Assembly: GCA_027886175.1 (NCBI GenBank)
Contig: JAJNNQ010000004.1
Location: 15,825,501 to 15,889,500, forward strand
Direction: 5' to 3'
DNA length: 64,000 nucleotides
DNA from: Phylloscopus collybita
Lineage: Eukaryota > Chordata > Aves > Passeriformes > Phylloscopidae
In this document: positions 24,666 to 38,400 of the stretch, piece by piece
How the letters are laid out: each line of letters begins with the position of its first letter
Position numbering within the stretch: the stretch's first letter is position 1
The notes under the pieces: generated by a model
Database searches by the model: none
What the model saw: only the letters and a program-made list of their open reading frames with translations
What the model was told of the DNA's origin: nothing
Translations under genes and position numbers: made by a program

Positions 24666-25733
24666 GATTTAGAGTATCTTGAGTACACAGGCTTGTGCCA
24701 GAAATTGTCAGCATCAGTGAAAATGTGTGATGGTGGATTGGAGGATTTGTGCTAGTTCTGTGAGTAAAGCTTTATACAGGAAACTTCACAGCTTTATCAC
24801 AAAGATTTCTAAAGGAAGAAGGTGAAAAAGATAGTGCTCAGTAACTAATTTCAGACACTGCAAACCAAGAGAAAGGAAAAAGATACTCAGTGGATATGAA
24901 ATATGTTCATATCAGTCAACCAGTTTTTGAGGGTTTTTTCCCAGCTTCCGTGATATAATTATTATATAAGCAAAATCAACCACTATAAATTAATTCCTCA
25001 TTCTATTAATCAAAGCAGTGGGATCTAAGGTATGACTTACTAGCTATGTGTAAATGATAGAGACTAGAAGTCCAGTTAATTAAAAAAAGATGAAAACATG
25101 ATTTTAGAGTTTTCTAATGGTTGCAATTTTTTCTTATAATTTTGTATGCTCTTTCTTGATGCACTCATGTGTAAAATAATGCTACTACTTGAATCAGTCT
25201 CCCATACTCTTTCCAAGTTCTGTTGTGCACTCCAACCTTTAATGACAAGCACTTGAACAAAATGTACTGTGTCACTGGATTTACTGTGAACCTCTTAAGA
25301 GATTCTTCTGGTCAGCAAACTCACTTGAAAACTTGACAATCTAGCCCTTTTTTAAGTTGTAGAGGAGCTAATTTAAAATCACTAGAGAAATCAAATGTAG
25401 GAAATTAAAGCAGCAAACCAACAAAGGAAAGGTGAACAGAATTAAATGGTCAGTGATTTAACTAATAGCATCTCTGATCATGGACACTTGATATGAACTT
25501 CACTCCCCTTACTGGCAGTACTTCTGTAAGATCACTAGTCATACAATAGTGTTTTAATACACATATTAGTACTAAAAATAATCTTAACATGGTTGGTTGG
25601 TTGGTTTTTTATGTGACTTCATGTCTCTGTAGTGAAATAACTGAATATAAGCTATATCTTTAAAGAGATTTCCATGTAACATCATTTCTGATGTCATCAC
25701 CTAACGGGAAGTAGACAATAACAGAACTGTGTC

Positions 25734-25736
<3 letters not shown>

Positions 25737-25780
<44 letters not shown>
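25737..25780. repeat. (AT)22 microsatellite
   Basis: Forty-four bases of perfect alternating AT. Confidence 0.95.
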
Positions 25781-25782
<2 letters not shown>

Positions 25783-26935
25783 CTCCCTTGAAACCAGTTA
25801 AGAGCCCATTTATTTAAGCTATAGCCCTGGTTTCATAGTTCTGAAACTAATTACAAATTTGTTAAATAATTTTTGACTTTGAAAATACCCCAAACCTAAA
25901 GCTTAACAGGCAATCTTCAAAGTAGGCTTAAAAAAACCAAGGAAGAAATATGGATGGTACCTATGTCCTTTTTCATTTCATGGGTTGGTGACATAGATGC
26001 CCACCTGAGATCGCCTCTCCCATCCCCCTGATGAGCATTTCACATGGCATCTCTTGCAGCACACTGCTTCTGTCAACATTCCAATGTGATCCATCTCACC
26101 GTTCATACCTTGTCAGCCTCACCGCTGTCTCGGCAGGGTGGCTTTAACTGGGTCACACGTAGCAGAGCAGGGTCGCAAACAAGGCTGGGAGCGGCTTTGC
26201 CTCGCAGGTCCGGCCGCGTGTCTGAGGCAGCAGCACTCCCCTGGGCACTCCAAGCTCTGAGTCTCCTCAGAGACAGGAGAGGATTGGACTCCCGCCTTGC
26301 CTCAGCCATCGAGCAGACCAGTCCCCAGACTACTGGACGAATTAAGCTGCCGCTGCAATGGCATCAGTGCTAAAGACCCTCCCAACAAAAGTAGACTCCA
26401 CTCGGTTTGAAGCAGAAGCACGTGAAGTTTTTCCCTCTTCACTGCTGAGCCTCCAGACCTCCTTACCCAGGCTGTAACACACATTGTGTTATCCTTTGTA
26501 TGCGCAATCTCAAGTGACTGTGGTTAATCACTTGACAAGTACTCCATCCATCACCCAGTGCCAACCCCAGGCCTCCAAAGTCAGCTTTCTGCAGCTCACC
26601 GGGATTATCACCCTCTTCGATCTTCTAGGGGAGCCGTTTCTGTGATTCTCACTCTAATACATTTCAGTATAGACATGTCAGGCTGGCAAAGCCCTAACAC
26701 TTGATTTGTCTAAGGCAGATAAGCACTATTTGAACAGGCATATGGGGATCTTTCACACCTATTCTTTCTGAAAATATTTCAGAGACAAAACACTTGCACA
26801 AAGCAGAAGAAATGTAGAACGGCGGTGACTTTGTGAGTGACTAAAAATAGCATGTCATGGGAACTTCTTTTTTTTCCTCCAAGTCTGGTAAAAAGAGAGA
26901 AAACAATCATACATATGCTCTCATGTTTTACACAG

Positions 26936-26963
26936 GACTATATCTCAACCCTGAGATATAGTC
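26936..26963. repeat. Short perfect inverted repeat
   Basis: GACTATATCTCA, a 4-base spacer, then TGAGATATAGTC. The 12-bp stem is perfect but short, with no T-run or other sign of function. Confidence 0.7.
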
Positions 26964-27288
26964 ATGAATTGTCAAATCACACACAGAGGCTTTCATAAGA
27001 TGCAAACCTGCAACTCTCAAATGTATTTTAGGTCCTTGGTTTTGCTTTGGGATATGGTTTTTTCCTGCCTCTCTCTACTGACTCCCATATAAAAATTAAT
27101 CTTATTTTTTTCTTCTTTGCAGAAAACACCTATCTCTTAATTTTAAATTATTTAAGAGGAATACACAATTTCATAGTGTACTTGTACTTTACTTTTTCAA
27201 CATCTCAGCTCTGAGACAGGCACATGAAAACATCTCCATGATGCTATCTCAACCTACTCCCATTTAACAACCTTAGTGAAATCCTGCC

Positions 27289-27554
27289 TGTTATAAATTT
27301 AAAGAGCCAATTCTATTGAAAACAATTTATTTGCCAGTGAAAATTTCGGACAGAGAAACCAACAAAGCCAACGACCAAGGAAACAGTGCCAGCACTGGGT
27401 GAAACCACAAGTGCAACCTCTACTGCATTACACTCCCCCTGGTTTCACTAAAGTCTGCTCCGAGAGGGTTTTTGGCTTTCTTATAAAACTATATTTTTAT
27501 TACTGTTTACTACAATGACAAATATTATGAAAACATGAATTATTACTTATTACA
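27289..27554 (-). mobile_element. Internally deleted solo LTR with 5-bp target duplications
   Basis: This 266-bp element shares both ends with the LTR at 16010-16647 read on the opposite strand: it starts TGTTATAAATTT and ends CTTATTACA in + coordinates. CTGCC flanks it exactly at 27284-27288 and 27555-27559. The AATAAA equivalent is at 27326-27331 (minus strand). The R/U5 half aligns well with the longer copy, while most of the middle of U3 including the TATA box is missing. It is more diverged than the 16010 copy, so it is probably the older insertion. Confidence 0.85.
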
Positions 27555-30500
27555 CTGCCCCATTGAACTTAATGGTATTTTAAGGTAAATTGCTATGGCA
27601 CTGGACTCCTTACCTATTTCCAGGGACAGCCAAGAGTGATTCATCAACGTATGTTACACTTTGAATCTAATGGATGAAAACTTTTTACAAGCAAACTCAG
27701 TGTCTCTGATTTTCTGCTTGCTGCTGCAACTCTATTTAATTTAAATTCTGCAGTATGTATTTTATAGGTCCCATACAATGCCAACTGAAGGTTACCACAA
27801 TATAGCAGGAAAAAAGATGAGGACTACAAAGACATTGGCAGCATATTTTAATTCAGCTGGAAAAAAAAAAGTGACTTCTGCTTTTATCATCCTTTGTATT
27901 TGGCAAAGGTTAGAGTTTATCTGTTTCACAGGCTGCCAGAATGCTGAGTAGATCCTGCCATTGTCTCAGTGAACACTGAATTGCATATTAATTGAAGATC
28001 TAAGGCTCTACATCAAACAATGGAAGTGTAACCAAACATTGCAGACCTGGGACAGGAATGCCTCTAGAGCTGGATGGGAATGTTTGATTTAACAAGGCCC
28101 TTTAAATGTTTCCCTCAGAAACATTGCTAAATCTTTTGAAACTTTGACAGTGTTTAGCTACTAGCTGCAGCTAAAAATTATTTTCTGGAGATCATTCCAG
28201 CATGCTTACTTTGTAGTCATATCCAAATGAATTGAATTAGGAACAGCCTCAGCATGCCATCTCCTAGGGCTGCTTGAAACAATAACACACACACACACCC
28301 CGCCCCGTTCGTGAGGCTTATTGACACGTTTGTTCTTACCTGATGAAAGGACAAATGAGATGAGGCCCTGAGAAGAGCTGGCTCTCATCCTTCTAGGACG
28401 TGTGTGTGTTGAGAGGGCAAAAATCAGCTGCCAGGGGGGAGACTTAAACCAGCTGAGTGACATTTGTGCAGTGCTTGAATGAACAGGTGAATTCAGTCAC
28501 ACTGTAATGCATTAAGAATTTCTATCAGACACAGAAAAGAACACATCTCCTGGATATCACATAGTATTTGTACATACATAAAATAGGAGGCAGACAGAAC
28601 TGAGCATTTCTCCAATAAGAGACACTAATAATAATATAACATGTATCATCAGAAGTGGAAAAAAGGAATAACGCTGAGAAATTTAATGGAAATAAAATCC
28701 ATATAAAAATTTGCCTCGTAACGATTACAACATATTTGAGTTTCAGAAATTGATCAAAGCTGTTTATCTGAATAGATTTATTCTTTCATGGAAACTAGCA
28801 TTGGGTCTGGGCCCAGCTTTGCAATGCAGTCCTTCTTTTATAATACTCCTGATTTAAACAACAAAATTCCAGAATTTTTATTTCTTTATGTGTGACCCCT
28901 CTCAAGTGTGATTTTTTTGTTCAAGAAAACATTGTGACTTAAATCTCTGTTAAAACAATAGAGATATAACTGGCGATAGTCAGTATCACCACAGCTACTT
29001 AGAAGAGGAGTCTACAGTGAGGATATGAGTATACAATGAGGATATAAATAGAGGCTACAATGTGGATATGGTATCTTAATTACATGCTAGATACCAGCAC
29101 CCCTTTCAGGATCCAACTCCACCTAACTGTCCTCTGTGCCATTTACACAAGATGTTTTGCTGAACAAATCCCTACACATCATTTTTCCTCAATATGTTTT
29201 CAATGCAAAAGGTAAATAGTACATAGATGTAGAAGATTTGCAAGTGTAAGTGATTAATGATGACACGTAGTTGTAATGAATACTCTTCATGGATGATAAT
29301 CTTCAGCAACCAATGGTGTAATTTTAGATTTGGTCCAGAAGTCCAGGAATCAGACATTTGAGTAGGAAGTATCTTAAAGCACTATGTATCTACCATAATT
29401 TTAGACTCTGAATGCTGAAACTGTAGCCAGGAAAATTTGCATCCCAAGGCTGGATATCATCCAGAGAAGATCATCAGGCTACAACAACTTCTTAGAGACT
29501 TACCATAGCAACTTCCATCTCTACCTCATCCATACAGCTAACTCTTTCCTTCTGCCGAAACCTGGGGGATGCACTCATAGATATTTCCAGTAAGTACATA
29601 GGACACCTGACCTTTAAGACTGCAATGGATTGGTGAACTAAAAGATCTTAGGGCTCTGTTCCTATTTTGCAAGTAGATTTTAAGTGAGAGAGGTTTATTG
29701 GATTTTAATTTCTTTTCTTGTGGGCCTATAACTGATGTATTATGGTGACTGTCCTGCAGCTACTGAAGACAAAACAAAGAGATCATGGGTTTGACTAGTC
29801 ATTTGTTACCAAATAGTGTCTCCTCTATACAGTTAAACACACATAAAACCTGTGATATAAGACATAGCAATAAAAATGGGAAAAAAAATCAGGATTTTTA
29901 AAAAAAATATCTGTGAGATAAGGGAGGCAAATTCAATGAGCTAAGACTCCCTCTGTATAAAACCTTTCTCCTATCATTATAGCAAAATTATTTTGACTGC
30001 TGTCTATATTTCATCAAATTCTTGCAATTGCTGGTTTACTTCATAGTTACTATTTACAGACACTAGCATTAGATAGGCTATATGATCTAAATAAATCACA
30101 CTTAATGCTGTTGTTGAAATGTTCAGTTCCATAAACAATGAAGTGTGTGCAAGAACATCATCTCCCTGCAAAAAAAAGTTATAATGTAAAACTTGAGTTT
30201 CTGAGATAGAAGATACTATTTGTGATTTAGCCACATACTCAGAGGTGATTAACAAGCCCCACCCTGATTGAAGATCTAACAATAAAAGCATGCTTCCCAA
30301 GTAATTCTTCCAAGACAAATTACAACTTCAAAGGCAAAAGTAGCTCCATTCACAGAACAGGTAACCTACAAGAGCTGTCAGATAGAAGAAAACATAGCAA
30401 CCAAGAAGCGTGGCAAAATGGATTTATTTTTTTTCAGAGGGTGATATGTACACTGCAAAGTCAATTGGAATGTGTATTAAAATCTTCTACAGAGTTTCAC

Positions 30501-31287
30501 TTATATATATTGCCACACAAATAAGGAAAAGACTATATTTAGTCTCCATTATATTATTTTATTTCCTCATTCACACCTATGCTAATTCAGTCATGGTATT
30601 CCAGTCACATAACTTAAATGCCATTAGTTGTGTACTGGAACCCTCTCTTCCAATCATCCAAAAAAAGTGAATTGTTTAGCCAGTTCAGGGATAATGGTTA
30701 CATAGAAGTCCCACTTGCAGCAATCTGCATGCACTATATTACCTCTTCTTCAGAAATTGTTGTCTTCTCCCTGTTAATTTGCTTGCAAAACATATTAAAA
30801 GTGCCTCCCATTCTTGTGTAAAGCCACAAAATGCAGATGGCATTTTTCAAAGAAGTGGCCACCTTTACTTTATTACCTGTGCAGTTACACAAGCTAAGTT
30901 AATAAGTCTAATTGAGTTTCCTAAGTCACACTGCAAACTCATTTATTGAAGGGATCAGTCTACTGATCTAAATATCTGGTAAATCTTGCATGTCTTCTTA
31001 CAACTGATGGGCATAATAAATACAGCAGTCACAGATCTTTAAAAGTCCTCATTTATTGTCAGTTGCCATAGAGTACTTTTTCCTATGCTTCTCTATCAAA
31101 CTTCATCAAGTGAACACAGGGCATTTCCTATAGAGCATGGGCATATTGCTGTATTTTAGGTTTGTAACAGAAACTCTTGTTTGGCAGCACAGCACATACT
31201 GTTTTTCCATCTTACATTTAAAAAGGCTGAGAATCTGGATCTATTGGTTAAAAACTAGATGTGGGTATCCAGGACTTACCCAGGGGT

Positions 31288-31350
31288 GTTTTGTTTTGTT
31301 TTGTTTTGTTTTGTTTTGTTTTGTTTTGTTTTGTTTTGTTTTGTTTTGTT
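31288..31350 (+). repeat. (GTTTT)n microsatellite
   Basis: Between twelve and thirteen perfect GTTTT units, followed by a G7 run. Confidence 0.95.
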
Positions 31351-32335
31351 GGGGGGGTGTTTGTTGTTTTTTTTTAACTACATATGCAGCACTGGAATAC
31401 CCGGCATGCTTGTTTCATTATATTTCCTCCCAAAGAGGAGTTCTAAAGACACATTTCTTTGACTGCTGAATGCTCTGTATTTTCTCTCTTCACTAATCAT
31501 GTATACTGTGCAATATAGAGTTTGAACGGCTAAGCATAGTGTGATTCACTTTCTTATGTTAAAAAAAAGCAGAACTGTTGCACTTCACATCAAAATCAAT
31601 GAGTTTGTAACTGCTGGGACTTTTAATGATTGATGAGAGCTTTGGCATAGTTTCTGTTTGGAAAAGAGAGCTTTGAACTGGTGGATGAAATACCAAGAGG
31701 AGAGACTTACATAATGGGCCCATCTCCCCTAATCTCCTCACCAAAGAATACACAAGGAAGAAAAACAAGGAGTCCCTTGTAACTCTTGCAGTGACAAGCG
31801 TCTCATTTAATGTATTCAGTTACTTATTAGTAGGCCAATATAAATCTAGCACAACAGTGTGCAAAGTCAGCAGGGGGTCTGAATCCTGATGTTATTTTTC
31901 CCACCACTGAATAAATGATCCCAACCACCAGCTTCAGAAGCTCATCCTCATTAGTATGTATGAAATGAGCGGAATAAGCACTAAGAGATCTGTATTCAAT
32001 TTAATTAATAAGAGACGGTGCTGGTTTCTGGAGGAAAGAAAGAGGCAGTGTCCATAGATTACAGTTCACCTTTCATTGTTCTTAGTGATAAAAATCTATC
32101 ACGGCATGGCAGCCTTAAAAGTACAATCATCCTTTTCTAATCCTACTGACATTCATTAACCAGACCTCTTAGCAACATGCATATTATAATCTGCCACCAT
32201 CACTAAGGTCACTGCAGAGTTCTCATTGCAAGCCCTCTACTTATAAGGTTTTATAACTCTGATGGAAAATTTAAGGATAATCAAGGAGTACTTCTTGCTG
32301 TAGTCTAGTTCACTTTTAAATTCCAGGCAGGCCCA

Positions 32336-32417
32336 ACCAAAAAAGAACCATATAAATGCCAAACAAAACCAAACCAACGAACCAACCAAAACTCCCCAAA
32401 CAAACAAACAAACAAAC
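32336..32417 (+). repeat. A/C-rich (AAAC)n/(AACC)n tract
   Basis: Imperfect AAACC and AACC units ending in about five AAAC copies; the complement of the G/T-rich tracts found elsewhere in the window. Confidence 0.8.
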
Positions 32418-35400
32418 GCTGCAACTACCTGCTGGTGTCAGACACTGGCCTGACAGCAATTAGTACACTAGTTGTGAAGGTAAAGTCATTCTGAAAACAG
32501 TTCCCAAGTGGAATGAACGATACATTAATTTGATTAACACAAAGTAGATTGTGGGAAAAGGTGGATTTTGTATGTCTTATCTGACACACAAAGACAATAC
32601 CAAAATCCAAATTTGAGCTTGAAATTTGCTGTCTCACTACGCTGAAGTCAGCTACAATTTGGCCACTGACTCAAATGAGACCAAGACTTGAACTAGATTT
32701 ACAGTTTACAAAAGACCTAGGGGTCATTTTTATTCTATTTTACATTTATGGTTTTCCTAGTTTTCTGTTTTCAGAGAGTTAGGAGGCAAGGTTATTAACT
32801 GGTTAATGTTACCAATTTGTCTTTTGAGTGATGTTCAGGTCTCATGAAAGTCAGTGAGAAAGCTCCCAAAGACTTCTCTGAGTCCACTTTTTTTCCCCAA
32901 GCACTTTAACTCACATCAAACACAGCACATTTATAAATATACTTTGATTTTTATTTAACTGAACACCCAACTTAAAAATTTCAATTGAACACAGACCCAA
33001 ACAAAAATTTAATACTTTAACATCAAGTTTTATTTGTGTCTTCGACATAGTGGATAAGTAGATATTAAAATGCACATATGTTTTCTACTGATTTTCTGTG
33101 AAGAGTAATGCATATTCCACACAGGGCTGAAAGTACAATCCAAGAAACATCCATAGGAAATTCTTGCCAAAAGTGAGGAACAACGTTGTCTTCAGGACAG
33201 ACCAAATAAAAAGAGTTAGTCACCAAGAATATTGCTGGAAATTATACCCTGGGCAATAACATGTTAACTTGTTTTCAGCTAGTGGAAGTTTCATTACTGA
33301 TGGCACATAAATGAGGATGCCTGTGGTTTATTGCATGCAAGCTGATGTTTTCCTCCACATTTCTTCTTCTTTATGCACAGTCTTGCACTCTTCCAACTAT
33401 GAGGTATTCGTCATCATCTACTAAACTTGAACACATGCACTGGTAAGTATACTCTAAAAGACTGATAAAAAGTTTGGTATGGTGGTTTACAGAAAGGACG
33501 ACGGTTTGAGTCAGAAATCAAATATGCACTTCAAAACCCTCTTTTCACCATGAGTTAAACAGACTTCTCCCAGCAGTGAGTTTCTGCGTGGTCTCTTGTC
33601 CTGTATGATGAAACAATGACTAATCTTCCAAATGGCTTTCACTCACTTCCTCTCAATTTTGTTGCACTAATATCAGGGCAGCAGAGTGACTGAAACTCAG
33701 TTAGGCAGGACTGGAATGTCTAGGCTGTGATTTACCTGGGAGAGTCACAGCTGGGAGCAGCAGCTAGATAATGATTGCCAGGAATGAGCAAACACAGGAA
33801 GTCTCTGCTCTCCTTCCCTTGTTCCCTCTTAATAGTGCAGGCTTCATTAGCAAATGCTTTTCAGCTCTAACAATCACCAGGAAACTCCAGACTAGTTTCT
33901 AGGAGCTAGAAGGAGGGAGGAAGGGCGGGGTTGCACCTCTCATCATCCTCATCAGATGGGCCAGAGGCTATCACATCTGCACACAGTAAGAAACATCTAA
34001 CTCCTCTAAGCTACCTGCATGAGCTTCAGTGCAACTTCTTACTGAGTCAAACCCTTTTGAATGCGAGCACCATTGGCAGAGTACAGATAATTATCTGGAC
34101 AAATCCAGACTACGAAATATGTGTCTCCAGAATTCTTTATTATTATTTTTCCTCCACCTAATGTAATGCAGAAAAAAGCCAAAAGAGAGCCCTTTCTACA
34201 CCAGTTAATGGAACTAGAGCTAGAAACACCATTTGATCCACTTTCCTCTTAGTAAATTAATTACAGACAAGCAGACAAAAGAAAATATACATTTCTGCTC
34301 TTTTTCCTGAATAATACCTTTGCTAAACAGCATTCTCAGAAATCACTCAGGAGAGCCCATCAGCTCCCCACTGTGACCCATAAAAACCACACTGTGCTAC
34401 AAACTTATCATCCGATGTTTTTGATTTAATACAAATTTCTGCTCTTCTCTGTGAGACACCAGAGACATTAAGTCAGATTTGGTGAGGGAAGGTGCACAGG
34501 GAGGTTCTGAGAGACGTTTCTTTTCACCTGCTGATTTCACCTTGCTCATAGATGTGAAGGAGGAGCCAAACTCCATCCAGCCCACCCATCAGAGATGATG
34601 ACTGTCAAGCTGCTGCCTTTCTAGATTGATCCCTTGTCCCAGAGAACTGTTATTTCCTGGTTATCCTCTGTCACTTTTTCCACACGGAATTGGGTCCAAG
34701 TAACTCATTAGGCTGTGTTATTAGGAGGTGACTGACACTGATGAAATCTGCTTTGCCAAAAGCAGGACACAGCTTCTTCCCAAAGACTGTGTCATGTCTT
34801 TCAACACATTTTCAGTCACTCTTCATTATCTTAGCAGGCCATAATGTGCTTGACATCAATTCCTCCTTTAGTATGTAAAAATATTCATATTGTTTAAAAG
34901 CAAGTGTAAACCTAGAGCTACTCAGTCTCTCATTTCTTGTTTGTTTTTTTCTTTTTACTCAGTAATCTTTCAGGATTGAAGGATAAAACATGATTAAAAA
35001 GATAATTTTCAATCAGCTGCTCAATGGTCAAGGTCTAATCAATCCCATTCTTCTTTCATTGCTTTATTTTATCTTGGTAATTTTTTGCTGAGCATAGAGA
35101 TTATTTGCTTTTCATTCTCTTTGGTCCTCTTTCTATGTATCTCCTATCCTCATCACTCCTCTCTGGTTTCCCTTCTTTTTTCCCACTGCACACTCACAAA
35201 TCTTCTCAGCTGGAGCTATCGTCCAGACTATCCCATTTTTTCCTGGCTCCTCTTTTCTCCTCTGCCCTTCTCCTTCCTCTTTTCAGTTTATCAGTTGCAA
35301 ACCCTTTCTTCTATCCACTGTCATCAATTTGATGGGTAAAAAAAAAAGAAAAACGAAAAAGTCAACTGGATAAGAGTTAATGTTACAAATTGTGTGTGTC

Positions 35401-38400
35401 TGTTTGTTTGGTAGGAAGATGGAATAAAGCCTCTTTTTTTTCTGAAACTATTAACGGTTTTTATTTGGTAATATTGAATTGTTTAGCAATTCCATTTACT
35501 GAGTGTTCCTAAGGGTTCAGTCCTGCTAAAGGGACACTGAGAGGAATGATTTTGATTTATTAAACTACTTCTTTTTATTCAAAATTGGATTTGCTCTCAG
35601 ATTGGTGCTGTTATTGTACTTAAAATATTTTTATTATAATATTTACTTGTTTCAGTGCTGTCCTTTCAATTATGGTGATTTTACACTTAGTTACCCCACA
35701 CACATATGAAATGTTCATTCTTTTTTTGGGGAGCCTCTGCAATGTTTCACTTTGAACCCATTTACCCACCACAAGAACATAGGCAAAGCCAAAAATAAAT
35801 CTCTTTCTTCACTGTTTTCCTTAAGTCCTTGGTCAAGCCTTATTTTAAGGAGTCCTGAGGAGAACTGAGGATTTACTTAAAGAAAACTATGAATTTAATA
35901 TAACTTTTTAATCAAAATACATTCTGCAAGTTTTCAGAGAGTCTTTCAAAGAGAGGAAGAGACTTATTCACTTACTGTCCAGACAACTCAGTAGTTAGCA
36001 TCAAACCTTAATCATACAGAGAGTAATAGCAGCTGAGAGAAATATTTTATTCTGTTTAGTTCCTCATTGTCTTCAAAAAGGGTGCAATACCTTAGAACAA
36101 TAGCTGGGGGTATGGATCTTCTGAAAGAGTGAACTAAAAACACAAAGCACAGTACTTGAAATTAAATCATCATGAAGTAACTGAAGAGTGTGCTATCTTC
36201 TCCCATAGCAAAACTGAGGAGAAAAACCTTGAAAGTTCTCTTTAGATGCTCTCTTTATAGTTTCTGATTAATTTTCCTCTCAGAGACTCTAACTACAAGA
36301 GACTAATATGAGATCATCAACATCCAGTGTGTGAAGAAATTAAGTTTCCCTTTATGGAAAATCCAATATAGTTCAATAGCAAATAATTTTTCTAGTGACT
36401 TGAACTTAAGTGCCTATGGAATACAACAGATCAGTTATATTCCTGTTGTGGAGCTCTCCAAGCTAGTTAAAAATTACCATAAAACCCCTTCCTAGTGAAA
36501 TTTTACAAAACAGATCATTAGCAGGTGAAATCATTACAGATGCATTACCATTAATAAGATTACGTTAAACAGAAGAACTTGGCCCATGTGTGTTTAAAGT
36601 AATTTGATAATGAATCACTACAAATTACTGTTAGTTTTAACTGTTAAATTGTACATCACTTTCCTATATTGATCTTACATGCTCAGTTGTTTTCTCTGGT
36701 TTTTTTTAACGGGGAGCCGCTCCCTTCACCATATGGTCCAGCTGCTATCCACAGTTTTCTCCGCTTATTTCACCATCATGTAACACTCTCCTCTTCTGGG
36801 AACTAGATGACACAGTGACATGCGAATGTTGCTCACAGCGCAACACGAATTTCTGATGATTTTTCTGGCACAGTACAGCAGGAGCTGACCAGGGCAGCCT
36901 CCTGCATAAAACATCTGCTCTGCAGCCTTGTTTGCCTTCCAAAATCCTCCATAGCTGTAAAGACCAACCTGCACAGAATTGGCACAGAGACACTCTGGTT
37001 CCCAGCAGAGGCAAAACCTTCACTGGTATTTCCAGCGAATATTACAAACTGTTTTGCTGAACTATGAAAACACTGGGTGCTCCTTGTTGAGCACATGCCA
37101 TGTCAACCAATAGCCATCTGAGTATCCACTTGGAAGATGTCTGAAGAAAGTGATTAAGATAAGCAAATCCATCCAACAGCCTAAAAATGTGGCATTCCTG
37201 GTAAGGTCCTTATTTACAGAAAGAATTTTGTAAGGATTTGCCAACCATTAAAACTCAGTCCATGGAAGACACTAATTATTCTTAACCTCATCTCATTTTA
37301 CATGTTCAGAAAGAGCTGTAAAATGTGTAGCATTCATACCTTTAAACTATGAACCTGACTCTGCACAAGTTAATTGGGCAAGAGATCTATTGCCACTTCA
37401 CACTAAGAGGCTGAGAATTGGGTCTGTGCTGACTTTTTTGTTTCCTTTAGCTGCACTAAGTACAGCTACAAGCTGATTAAAAAAATCTCCCCACTTTCAA
37501 CCACATTTTCAGAGTACAGCTGTGTTTGCTGAATTTCCCTGAAGTGGTTAAAAGAAAGATCTTATTTTTCTCTGTGTAGGAGTAATTACTTTGCCAGGCA
37601 TTCAATAATCTTGTCTTGACACAAATCATATTTGCAGTTTGATGAGATTTCAGTATTGCTATAAGATTAAAGAAGTCAACACTTATTTTATATTAAGATG
37701 TGCCTGCACTCAACATTTTGTTTTTATTTGCAGTGAAATATATCTCCACAGGTAAAAGCATCTCCTCCGATGGCCAAGTAGGAAAAAGGAAAAAAGGAGT
37801 ACAAGCTCTCATAAGATTCCAGCCTTAAAGGCCTCGTGGACATCAAAACTATCTCATACCTTCCTAGGGGCAAAACCTACTAGTATTTCCCAGACTGCTG
37901 TCAAAGTCCTCAGCTCTGCCATTCATGTTGCTTCTTGACAATGTAAAACTCTGCTGCATTTTGAGCTTTTGAAATAGTGACAGGAGCAATCTGAACTGAA
38001 TCTAACAGTAACAACTGGAATCAGGGAATGTTGCATACATTGCATATGTGTTGAATGTTCTGGTGTAGGAAGGTAATGAATGGGGATGAGCTCAACAACA
38101 TGCCATTGCATCCCTGCAGTATTCCAGCTCCTGAAAGCTGTACCTAACAGGATGCTGTTCCTACAATCACATAGCTCTGGGAAGATAGTACAGTAGAAAA
38201 TGTATATTATACAATGTGAGGCAAAAATTAGCATTGAACTTTGCACATCCCAACTGAAAGAGGCAGCTGCTGCCAGGGAAGGAGATACAGATGCCCTTCC
38301 CCTATACAGGCCAGGTGTTTCACAAACATATTTCACATGTGATTAGGAAAGAGAAGAGGTAACATTTTCACACGAACAAAAGTCAAAATTTTGGAAAATA

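Larger units (their letters stand above)
18433..27283. other. Gene-poor non-coding DNA with microsatellites
   Basis: No coding exon or RNA gene is supported. The sequence is AT-rich apart from a moderately GC-rich patch with several CpGs at about 26090-26460, which has no coding signature. AT-rich, low-repeat blocks near 20080-20240, 20460-20680 and 21040-21200 contain TAATT-type homeodomain-like motifs and look like candidates for conserved non-coding elements. Conservation cannot be tested here. Confidence 0.5.

Noticed and set aside
26090..26460. GC-richer patch with several CpGs in the gene desert
   Set aside because: Considered as a promoter or exon, but CpG density is modest and there is no TATA, clear splice pair or recognisable product.
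26936..26963. Short hairpin as a microRNA or terminator
   Set aside because: A 12-bp stem with a 4-base loop is too short for a microRNA precursor, and bacterial-type terminators do not apply in a vertebrate genome.
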